Shown here: positions 1-5,571 of the stretch, in pieces
Numbering within the stretch: the first letter of the stretch is position 1
Layout: each line of letters starts with the position of its first letter
Source: a bacterium
GTDB taxonomy: Bacteria > UBA9089 > CG2-30-40-21 > SBAY01
Direction of reading: 5' to 3'
DNA length: 5,571 bases
Assembly: GCA_030018635.1 (NCBI GenBank)
Contig: JASEHU010000154.1
Location: forward strand, 1 to 5,571
Notes under the pieces: model-generated
Database searches by the model: none
Seen by the model: only the letters and a program-made list of their open reading frames with translations
Told to the model about the DNA's origin: nothing
Position numbers and translations under genes: made by a program

Positions 1-438
1 CTGTGCTATAACATAGTGCATGGATACCCATTTGATCAAACGACGATTTGCAGCCATTAATCTTTTTGCTCGCATCATAGCTACGCACCCCACTTTTTCC
101 GTGGTTCTCACGCTCTGGCTGTCAACAATAGCTGCACTGGGCGTAGCTTCGCGTCCTTTCTTTTCCCTCACCTATTCTCGCAGTCTATCGTGAATCCGCT
201 GCCATACACCCTCAAGGCGGAACTGATGGTAGTAATAGTGCACTGTTCCCCACGGTGGAAACTCATGCGGGAGCATCCGCCAGGAGCATCCACTCCTCAA
301 AAGATAGAAAATCGCGTTAATTGTCTCTCGCATATCTACCTTGTGAGGGCGACCTCCAGCTTTGGGAGGTGGGATCAAAAACTCAATCAGCTCCCACTGC
401 CTATCACTTAAATCGCTCGGATAACGTCTTCTTTCCAT
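1..438 (-). pseudogene. Decayed IS5-family transposase (DDE type), 5' part
   Basis: The intact first segment (172-438, 88 residues from ATG at 436-438) is the N-terminal domain of an IS5-family transposase, with family-typical blocks YPSDLSDRQW, GGRPHKVDMRE, LLRSGCSWRMLPHEFPPW and RIHDRLRE. A TAG at 172-174 ends it, but the same frame continues with VREKKGREATPSAAIVDSQSVRTTEK down to about position 94. This includes the DSQSV block that normally carries the first catalytic aspartate. After a run of five A (T at 94-98 on the plus strand) homology moves to another frame, read as SGVRSYDASKKINGC; one missing A explains this. Near 36-48 a second shift is likely, because a third frame gives SNGYPCTML (9-35). 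The stop plus shifts indicate an inactive gene. The rest of the catalytic domain is outside the window. Confidence 0.88.
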
Positions 439-448
439 GGTCGTGCCA

Positions 449-456
449 CTCCTCCC
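449..456 (-). promoter_or_regulatory. Ribosome binding site of the transposase
   Basis: Read on the minus strand this is GGGAGGAG, ten bases upstream of the ATG at 436-438. It is a strong Shine-Dalgarno match and supports that start codon. It lies directly next to the inverted repeat at 458-493. Confidence 0.6.
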
Positions 457-457
457 A

Positions 458-493
458 TGTTCGATAACTCTACATATTAAGTATTATCGAACA
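458..493. repeat. Perfect 10-bp inverted repeat inside the IS leader
   Basis: TGTTCGATAA at 458-467 is the exact reverse complement of TTATCGAACA at 484-493, with a 16-base AT-rich spacer. In the transposase transcript it would form a stem ending two bases before the Shine-Dalgarno sequence. No T run follows on the minus strand, so it is not a typical intrinsic terminator. It could be a protein-binding site or an RNA hairpin that limits transposase translation. The role is inferred; only the symmetry is seen. Confidence 0.6.
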
Positions 494-510
494 GAAGATG
501 CAACACCTTG

Positions 511-529
511 AGACTTTTCACACACCCTC
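511..529 (-). repeat. Putative terminal inverted repeat (outer end of the IS)
   Basis: Read leftward from 529 the sequence is GAGGGTGTGTGAAAAGTCT, which looks like the end of an IS5-family element. The partner repeat is outside the window, so length and mismatches cannot be set. The segment includes the TGA (518-520) that now ends glycosyltransferase 2 and codes for its last three residues (E-G-V). The flanking TTA at 530-532 is a plausible target remnant. Confidence 0.6.
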
Positions 530-2263
530 TAAGTTCTCTTTTGCTTTTACATGCTCTGGAATAAATCGAAGACATTCTTTGAAATGATTTTTCTCTTTTT
601 CTCTATCTCCTATCTTCTGGTAAATACATCCTAAATGAAAATGAACTCCGCCTATAATTTCAAATTTTTCAAAAGAAATTTCTTCTTGAACAAATTTAAT
701 TAGTCCCTCAAATTCTATTTTTGCTTTATCCAGCATATTAAATCTTTTATAATTTGAGCCAAAAGCATACCAAATTGAAGCTAATATACTTTTATTTTTT
801 GAGCCAAACAATAAAGCTTCTTTCTGTTTCTCTTCTGCTTTTTTTATTTCTATCTCTGCTTCCTTTAACCTCTGTTGCTTTGAATAAATGATTGATAAAC
901 GTAAATGCGCAATGGTCGAATCTATATATTCATATGCTCCCCAAGGTTCCATCTCAGTAGCTAATTGAAATAATTTAATCGCATTCTCATACATCCCCCA
1001 ATTAATGAAATCCTCTCCAAAGTTTAAGTAACATTTCCTTAATATATTACGTGAGAAGGTATCTTCATATTTCTCAAGAAAACTTAAGAGAATGAAAGTA
1101 GCTTGATCTTTAGAATTACTTGCTACTACATGAGCATAACTACGCATAGCTTTTGCATAACCAGGCACTAAATCCAAAACACGTTGGAAACACCTTTGTT
1201 TTTCTTTGGGTAATTTTGTCTTAGACCCTGCTAAAAACCAACAATGAGGTAGTGTGGGACATAGCTCTGTAACTTGCCGTGCAGCTGCATATGAAACACT
1301 GCCATCCATATAACTTTTTAAAAGAACCCTTTCGGCTTCCTCATATCTAGAATAGTTTTCTTGCCAAAATTGACGAAGCCCGGAGTTCTTAGCAACACTA
1401 TCAATTAAAAGACAACCTTTGTGTACCAACCCCCGATTCTTGTCACAAAAAGGCATTGATAAAGAATTTACCGTTGAAATAATTTGCTTTATTGAATCCT
1501 TCTTAAATCTGAGAGAAAGCACTTGCTTAAGTTGATCATCGGCACAATCAGTACTATCTGGATGCAAAGAAAACATGTTTCCCATGGAGTATCCAGCTCC
1601 ATAGTGATCCTTATAGTATAGTTCAGCATCTATATTTTTCAGATGATCAGCCGTCGCTTCAATACAAAAGACAAGTTTCCCACCAAGTCGGAAAAAACGA
1701 TACCCAAATTCATGATCCTCGCATCCATATGCAATAAAACTTTCATCAAAGCGTATACGTCTCACAACTTCTGTTTTAAAAGAAGTGAACCCGCCCAAGA
1801 ATTGTGGTGATGGTGCCATATCTTTTAGGCTGCTAAAAACAGAAAATCCTCCCTCGCGTTCAAACCAATCCATTACGCCATTGAACTTAGGATGATTTAT
1901 CCATGTCACATTACCTACTGCCATTAACATAGGATCTGGGTTATTTTGATGAAACTGATAGTGTATTTCAAGTGCTTTCGAGCAGGGAATAAGATCATCA
2001 TCTAAAAACATTGAAATTTCCGTATTTGCATTTTCCGCGCCAGTGTTGCGAGCTGCTGATAATCCCCGATTGTATCCATAACTAATAAACCTATTCTTCG
2101 TAGGATACTTGATGGGAAACTTAATAGGATGTTCCTTTCCGTCCCAAACAATTATAATCTCATAGAGATCGCGTTGAAGGGTTTGACAAAACAGAGACTC
2201 AATTACCTGTCTAAGATTTGCTTCCCGTCCAGGCATTGTTGGAATAATAATACTAATTTTCAT
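518..2263 (-). CDS. Family 2 glycosyltransferase with C-terminal TPR tail (glycosyltransferase 2)
   Basis: This 581-residue cytoplasmic protein probably moves a sugar from a nucleotide donor to an unknown acceptor. The GT-A domain fills about residues 1-235. It starts with the strand ISIIIPTMPGR, has a donor-site VWDG (D41), then NRGLSAARNTG and FLDDD (D88-D90, the metal-binding DXD equivalent). FLGGF (155-159), GCEDHEFGYR (180-189) and DH (206-207) resemble the galactosyltransferase-type C-terminal part of GT-A enzymes. A helical linker is followed by a degenerate TPR near 340-373 and clearer repeats from about 419 to 570, ending HFHLG...KAKENL. No signal peptide or membrane segment is apparent. 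The ATG overlaps the previous gene by 11 bp and has no strong Shine-Dalgarno site, so translational coupling is likely. The last residues and the stop come from the inserted IS, so the native C-terminus is probably slightly altered. Donor and acceptor are unknown. Confidence 0.88.
   Translation of the reverse strand: MKISIIIPTMPGREANLRQVIESLFCQTLQRDLYEIIIVWDGKEHPIKFPIKYPTKNRFISYGYNRGLSAARNTGAENANTEISMFLDDDLIPCSKALEIHYQFHQNNPDPMLMAVGNVTWINHPKFNGVMDWFEREGGFSVFSSLKDMAPSPQFLGGFTSFKTEVVRRIRFDESFIAYGCEDHEFGYRFFRLGGKLVFCIEATADHLKNIDAELYYKDHYGAGYSMGNMFSLHPDSTDCADDQLKQVLSLRFKKDSIKQIISTVNSLSMPFCDKNRGLVHKGCLLIDSVAKNSGLRQFWQENYSRYEEAERVLLKSYMDGSVSYAAARQVTELCPTLPHCWFLAGSKTKLPKEKQRCFQRVLDLVPGYAKAMRSYAHVVASNSKDQATFILLSFLEKYEDTFSRNILRKCYLNFGEDFINWGMYENAIKLFQLATEMEPWGAYEYIDSTIAHLRLSIIYSKQQRLKEAEIEIKKAEEKQKEALLFGSKNKSILASIWYAFGSNYKRFNMLDKAKIEFEGLIKFVQEEISFEKFEIIGGVHFHLGCIYQKIGDREKEKNHFKECLRFIPEHVKAKENLEGV
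530..643 (-). repeat. Shared C-terminal TPR module, copy in glycosyltransferase 2
   Basis: Residues 541-578, beginning HFHLG and ending KAKENL. By hand alignment without gaps it is identical to the copy at 4043-4156 at 18 of 38 positions and to the copy at 2271-2384 at 17 of 38. The IS begins at the next base, so anything that once followed is displaced. Confidence 0.75.
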
Positions 2264-4028
2264 ATTTTACCAAATTCTCTTTTGCCTTCCTATGCACTGG
2301 ATTCAACTTCAAACACTCCTCAAGTTCTAACTTTGCCTTAACTATTTCATTTAAAGCATAGTAAACTTCACTAAGATAGAAATGAGCTCCAGCCCAAAAC
2401 CTTTTTTTATTTATGGTATTTATTTGAAGAACTTTTTTGAAACAGCCTATAGCCTTTTCTAAATCGCCTATTTTTTGATAACAAGACCCTAAGTGATATT
2501 GCCCTAATATACATGTACAATCCAATTCAATAGCTTTTTCTAGCTTGCAAATAGCTTTTTTTAATTGATTATATTTCAAATAAGAATTACCAAGAATTGC
2601 ATATGATTCTGCAAGCCGCTGATGTCCTTCCTTGATTTCCCTTCTATATGCTTGACTATGATTATACTCATCAAACCTCTTGGCCATTTCAAGAATAAGA
2701 TTACTGAATTCTTCTTTTGTCATTCCCTTGGTATAATAGTTTTCCATGCTTTCCTGAGAAAAGTTTTCCCATTTTACATCCTGAGATAACACCATTGCAT
2801 CCTGAAGACTTTTGCAAAGCTTTGTACCTGGAAGTGGATTAAAAATATTTATCTCTGCATTATCAGGTCCTATTTCTTTCATAAAATTATAAGTTTCAAG
2901 AATCTGCTCTTTTGTTTCTCCTGGCAATCCCATCATGAAAAAAGTTGAATATTTGATCCCGCTTGATTTCATTAATACAGATTTTTCTCTTATTTTTTCT
3001 TTAGTTATGCCTTTTTTAATCAATTTAAGCATCTCTTCACTACCTGACTCTACGCCTAAATAAATATTTCTACAACCACTCTCTCTCATTTGTTGCAAAA
3101 GCTCCTCATCTATTAGATCAAGTCTTGTAATACAAGACCATTTTAAGCAATAATCGCTAATATTTCTTAACTTATTACAAAATTCTACTATTCTCTTTTT
3201 ATCCATAGTAAACGAATCATCCCAAAATAAGAATTGATCAATATTATACTTTCTGCATAATATCAACATCTCACCTATGATATTTTGTACTGATCTAAAA
3301 CGTATTTTCCTACCCCACATATTAAATGCTCCACAATAAGCACAAGAAAAAGGACATCCGCGAGCAGTAATTATTTCAAAATTTAATTTAGGAAAATAAT
3401 CCTCTTTGTCCAACAACAACTCTCTATTTGGATAGGGAAGAGAATCAAGATTTAAGATCAATTTTCGATTTCTATTATGAATTATATTATTATGTTGCCG
3501 AAAAGAAAGACCGTCAACTTCTGTGAATTGATTTTTATTACTCTCTAACTCTTTAATCAATTCTAAAAATGTTTCTTCTCCTTCACCCCTTACAACAAAG
3601 TCTATATTTTTATTAATTAAAAATTCATCATGAAAGAGAGTTGGGTGATGACCTCCAACAATTACTTTTATTCCTTTATTTATCTTTTTAATAATTTTGG
3701 CTATTTTTAATGACACAGCATATTTATTAGTCATTACTGTTATTCCAACTATATCTGGAGAAAACAATTCAATTTTTTCTCTGACTTCTTTCCAAATATA
3801 ATGACCATCATTATTTAAGGCCTCAACAATATTATGCTGATGAGAAAATGAATATTCATAGGAATAAGAAAAAGGCTCAATGTCTCTATCAAAATCAGCA
3901 TTGTAAATACGCACAAAATGATTTTTTTCACTTAGCATTGTCCCTATATAGCCCAATCCTAATGGAAACATATCCTCAGAAATTCTCATAAATCTCCTAT
4001 AAGGAGGATTAATTAATAATACTCTCAT
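2253..4028 (-). CDS. Cobalamin-binding radical SAM protein with C-terminal TPR tail
   Basis: This is a 591-residue B12-dependent (class B type) radical SAM protein, probably cytoplasmic and oxygen-sensitive. Residues 1-165 form the cobalamin-binding Rossmann-like domain: LLINPPY at the start, PLGLGYIGTML, PDIVGITVMT, VGGHHPT (124-130), and RGEGEE (147-152). No DxHxxG motif is visible, as in many radical SAM relatives. The radical SAM core has the 4Fe-4S motif ARGCPFSCAYC (C225, C229, C232), then WGRKIRFRS, GVESGSEEML (325-334) and MGLPGE (366-371). Known members of this superfamily methylate unactivated carbon or phosphorus, or catalyse cyclisations; the substrate here cannot be read from sequence. 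Residues about 470-579 are three TPRs, the last ending KAKENL like that of glycosyltransferase 2. The ATG lies in an ATGA overlap with the upstream stop and lacks a clear Shine-Dalgarno site, which suggests translational coupling. The context points to a glycan or glycoprotein modification role, by inference. Confidence 0.92.
   Translation of the reverse strand: MRVLLINPPYRRFMRISEDMFPLGLGYIGTMLSEKNHFVRIYNADFDRDIEPFSYSYEYSFSHQHNIVEALNNDGHYIWKEVREKIELFSPDIVGITVMTNKYAVSLKIAKIIKKINKGIKVIVGGHHPTLFHDEFLINKNIDFVVRGEGEETFLELIKELESNKNQFTEVDGLSFRQHNNIIHNRNRKLILNLDSLPYPNRELLLDKEDYFPKLNFEIITARGCPFSCAYCGAFNMWGRKIRFRSVQNIIGEMLILCRKYNIDQFLFWDDSFTMDKKRIVEFCNKLRNISDYCLKWSCITRLDLIDEELLQQMRESGCRNIYLGVESGSEEMLKLIKKGITKEKIREKSVLMKSSGIKYSTFFMMGLPGETKEQILETYNFMKEIGPDNAEINIFNPLPGTKLCKSLQDAMVLSQDVKWENFSQESMENYYTKGMTKEEFSNLILEMAKRFDEYNHSQAYRREIKEGHQRLAESYAILGNSYLKYNQLKKAICKLEKAIELDCTCILGQYHLGSCYQKIGDLEKAIGCFKKVLQINTINKKRFWAGAHFYLSEVYYALNEIVKAKLELEECLKLNPVHRKAKENLVKYEN
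2271..2384 (-). repeat. Shared C-terminal TPR module, copy in the radical SAM protein
   Basis: Residues 549-586, beginning HFYLS and ending KAKENL. It is identical to the glycosyltransferase 1 copy at 21 of 38 positions, including the block ELEECL. The preceding repeat also has a match: GSCYQKIGDLEKAI here and GTCYQKEGGFLKAI in glycosyltransferase 1. Confidence 0.75.
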
Positions 4029-5413
4029 ACAATTAAAGTCTCTAATAATTTTTTAGCTTTATAATGATTAGGATTATATCTAAGGCATTCCTCTAATTCA
4101 AATCTCGCTTTATCTAATTCATCCATATTTTTATAAATCTCACCTAAATGAAAATGAGCACCAGCGTGGTAAATTTTTTCTTGATCAGTGCCAAGAGATA
4201 AGACCTGCTGGAACTTCTCTATGGCCTTTAAAAACCCACCCTCCTTTTGGTAACAGGTGCCAAGAGAATAAACTATCTGAATATTCCCTTGATCAAACTC
4301 ATACCATTCCTCAAAAACCTTCCTTCCCATAGTATAATCACCTTTTTGGAGAAGCAGAATCCCTTCCTGAATTCCTAACTTAGAATATCTTTTCATGCTA
4401 CTACCCAAATCTATGTTAAAATATCCCTTTATTCCTAATAATACAACCTTCATAAATTCTGTGTAAGATAAGTTTTCTATCCCTCGAGGGAAGCTTCTGT
4501 AGACCTTTTTCAAAAATCCTCTTTTCATCTTATCTATCTCCATAAGGTATTTGACCGCTAAATCAAACCAGTTCTTTAGACGACAAAGGAAGGCTAATTC
4601 CAAAAGAGAATTTAAGCAAAGGGCTTGATCTTGGGGAAATTCTTTCAAGGTTGAAAAAATATCTTCTATTTTGGATTTCTCAATGATTCTTCTTGCTACT
4701 ATCTTTGCAGATTCTGAATTAATTTCATTATACGGGGTATTTTCATCATGAACTCGTGCCTTGTGAAGGCGTTGATGAATTAATGATATTTTAAAATTCA
4801 TCGCTATTTCAATCCACTTTTCGTATTCTGTAGCCCTCCAGATTTCAGGAAATTCATTATTATATTCTGCATCATTCTCCCTGAATAAGCCAAGTTCTTC
4901 AAACACCTTTTTCCTTATCAAGACAGTATTGCCATTTATACAACACCCTTTTAAAAGATTAAACACCATTTGATCTGAATCTACATCTTTCTGTTTGGAC
5001 CTACCTGTAATCTCAGTTTTTTCATTTATTAGAAAAAAATCAGTATGTGTCAGAGCGACCTCTGGATTTTTCTCCATGTAGTCAAATTGCACTTCTAATT
5101 TCTCAGGCATATACACATCATCAGAACTTAACCAGGCAATATATTTTCCTCGGGAGTTTTTTATTCCTAAATTTATAGCTGCTGGAGTTCCGCTTGGGCC
5201 ATCTTCTTTATAAATATACTTTATCTTTTTATCTGAATACTTGTTGATAATATTTTCAACCACTTCTTTCGTACTATCCGTAGAGCCGTCATCAACCACA
5301 ATCATCTCCCAATCGGTAAAAGTCTGATCGATAACACCTTGCATGCATTCACCCAGATAATGAGCATAATTATAACTAGGAACAATAACACTAATTGCTG
5401 GTTTTTTTTCCAT
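4025..5413 (-). CDS. Family 2 glycosyltransferase with C-terminal TPR tail (glycosyltransferase 1)
   Basis: A 462-residue inverting-type GT-A glycosyltransferase, probably cytoplasmic and acting on a nucleotide-sugar donor. The N-terminal domain (about 1-235) is classic: ISVIVPSYNYAHYL, QTFTDWEMIVVDDGSTD (donor-binding aspartates at 41-42 and 46), then AAINLGIKNSRGKYIAWLSSDD (SSDD at 96-99 is the metal-binding site). NGNTVLIRK (160-168) and ATEYEKWIEIA (194-204) occupy the place of the usual catalytic ED-containing loop, here with E in place of the common D. RVHDENT (220-226) matches the terminal RxH block of the family. A helical region (about 250-345) links to three TPR-like repeats (346-449) ending NPNHYKAKKLL. 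The start is fixed by a Shine-Dalgarno site and an upstream in-frame TAA. It is the first gene of the visible operon and its TGA overlaps the next ATG. The acceptor is unknown; a surface polysaccharide or protein is most likely. Confidence 0.92.
   Translation of the reverse strand: MEKKPAISVIVPSYNYAHYLGECMQGVIDQTFTDWEMIVVDDGSTDSTKEVVENIINKYSDKKIKYIYKEDGPSGTPAAINLGIKNSRGKYIAWLSSDDVYMPEKLEVQFDYMEKNPEVALTHTDFFLINEKTEITGRSKQKDVDSDQMVFNLLKGCCINGNTVLIRKKVFEELGLFRENDAEYNNEFPEIWRATEYEKWIEIAMNFKISLIHQRLHKARVHDENTPYNEINSESAKIVARRIIEKSKIEDIFSTLKEFPQDQALCLNSLLELAFLCRLKNWFDLAVKYLMEIDKMKRGFLKKVYRSFPRGIENLSYTEFMKVVLLGIKGYFNIDLGSSMKRYSKLGIQEGILLLQKGDYTMGRKVFEEWYEFDQGNIQIVYSLGTCYQKEGGFLKAIEKFQQVLSLGTDQEKIYHAGAHFHLGEIYKNMDELDKARFELEECLRYNPNHYKAKKLLETLIV
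4043..4156 (-). repeat. Shared C-terminal TPR module, copy in glycosyltransferase 1
   Basis: Residues 420-457, beginning HFHLGEIY and ending KAKKLL. At its 5' end, 15 bases (plus strand 4143-4157, CCTAAATGAAAATGA) are identical to 630-644 in glycosyltransferase 2. Confidence 0.75.
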
Positions 5414-5571
5414 TGAAACCCATTTACTCCTTTAGAAATTAGTAATCCTTTATCTTATTATGATTTATAAATTATTAGACTTACTGCGAAATAAATCAGT
5501 TATTTTACAAAAATGTTATAATTCCTTTACTGACAAGGCAATAGAGCTATTTATTAAAAAATCAACAATTT
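5414..5571 (-). promoter_or_regulatory. AT-rich leader upstream of the operon, with a weak promoter candidate
   Basis: No coding frame or RNA gene is seen in this 158-base stretch. One weak sigma-70-like pair can be read on the minus strand: TTGCCT (5536-5541) and TAACAT (5513-5518) with a 17-base gap, each matching four of six consensus bases. AT-rich DNA yields such pairs by chance, so it is only a candidate. The stretch runs off the window edge, so the preceding gene and its orientation are unknown. Confidence 0.3.
5427..5433 (-). promoter_or_regulatory. Ribosome binding site of glycosyltransferase 1
   Basis: Read on the minus strand this is AAAGGAG, 13 bases before the ATG at 5411-5413, which is on the long side. 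An out-of-frame ATG (5421-5423) sits only 3 bases after it and would open a 10-codon frame, but that spacing is too short to be efficient. This is the only strong Shine-Dalgarno match before any of the three long genes. Confidence 0.6.

Larger units (their letters stand above)
1..529 (-). mobile_element. Partial IS5-family insertion sequence (one end plus transposase remnant)
   Basis: This is the transposase-start end of an IS5-family element; the other end lies beyond position 1. Three things support the call. The encoded protein has the typical IS5-family N-terminal domain and the IVDSQSV block. The sequence read leftward from 529 begins GAGGGTGTGTGAAAAGTC, which resembles terminal inverted repeats of this family. 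Base composition is about 50-60% GC in hand-counted blocks (121-180, 241-300), against about 30-39% in the neighbouring genes. The outer boundary is placed at 529/530 because glycosyltransferase 2 stops resembling its sister protein exactly there, after a TTA codon. That fits the TA-type targets of some IS5 subgroups. The subgroup is not determined and the target duplication cannot be confirmed without the other end. Confidence 0.85.

Noticed and set aside
190..411. Plus-strand open frame of 73 codons
   Set aside because: It lies wholly antisense to the transposase N-terminal domain, which has clear family motifs. Its translation shows no recognisable domain.
458..493. Intrinsic terminator for the operon
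   Set aside because: The stem has no following T run on the minus strand and belongs to the IS, not to the host operon. No terminator for the operon is visible in the window.
463..503. Possible transposase promoter on the minus strand, TTGCAT with TAATAT 18 bases downstream
   Set aside because: Both boxes match consensus poorly and the downstream one falls in the hairpin spacer, so it is too weak to annotate as a promoter.
2129..2341. Plus-strand open frame of 70 codons
   Set aside because: It is antisense to the start of glycosyltransferase 2 and the end of the radical SAM gene, both well supported. No domain or ribosome binding site supports it.
3993..4012. Near-palindrome with AAGGAGG on the plus strand
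   Set aside because: It lies in codons for NPPYRRFMRI of the radical SAM protein, a conserved family start. No plus-strand gene follows, so the Shine-Dalgarno-like string is coincidental.
5421..5423. Alternative start codon for a short upstream frame before glycosyltransferase 1
   Set aside because: The frame is only ten codons, is out of frame with the gene, and begins 3 bases from the Shine-Dalgarno site, too close for efficient use.

Overview
The window is a leftward-reading (minus strand) cluster from an AT-rich bacterial genome. Its left end is interrupted by a decayed, more GC-rich insertion sequence. Three long genes fill about 518-5413 and overlap head to tail: a family 2 glycosyltransferase, a cobalamin-binding radical SAM enzyme, and a second family 2 glycosyltransferase. 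All three end in tetratricopeptide repeats (TPRs). No taxonomic marker is present. Low GC, an oxygen-sensitive enzyme class and many TPR proteins would suit an anaerobic or microaerophilic bacterium, but the lineage cannot be fixed from this sequence.

Layout, in transcription order from the right. 5414-5571 is an AT-rich leader with a Shine-Dalgarno site and at best a weak promoter candidate. 4025-5413 encodes glycosyltransferase 1 with a TPR tail. 2253-4028 encodes the B12/radical SAM protein with a TPR tail and overlaps the previous gene by 4 bp (ATGA). 518-2263 encodes glycosyltransferase 2 with a longer TPR tail and overlaps by 11 bp. 1-529 is the end of an IS5-family element whose transposase is broken by an in-frame TAG and at least one frameshift. 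The IS edge lies inside the last codons of glycosyltransferase 2 and supplies its stop codon.

The most notable feature is a closely related C-terminal TPR cassette carried by three enzymes with unrelated or only distantly related catalytic domains. Its last 38 residues are about 45-55% identical between the proteins, and parts still match at the DNA level. This suggests either a common docking module, bringing two glycosyltransferases and a radical SAM enzyme to the same partner or acceptor, or recent shuffling of the tail among neighbouring genes. A plausible but unproven role is building and modifying a surface glycan or glycoprotein. No acceptor or precursor peptide gene is visible here.
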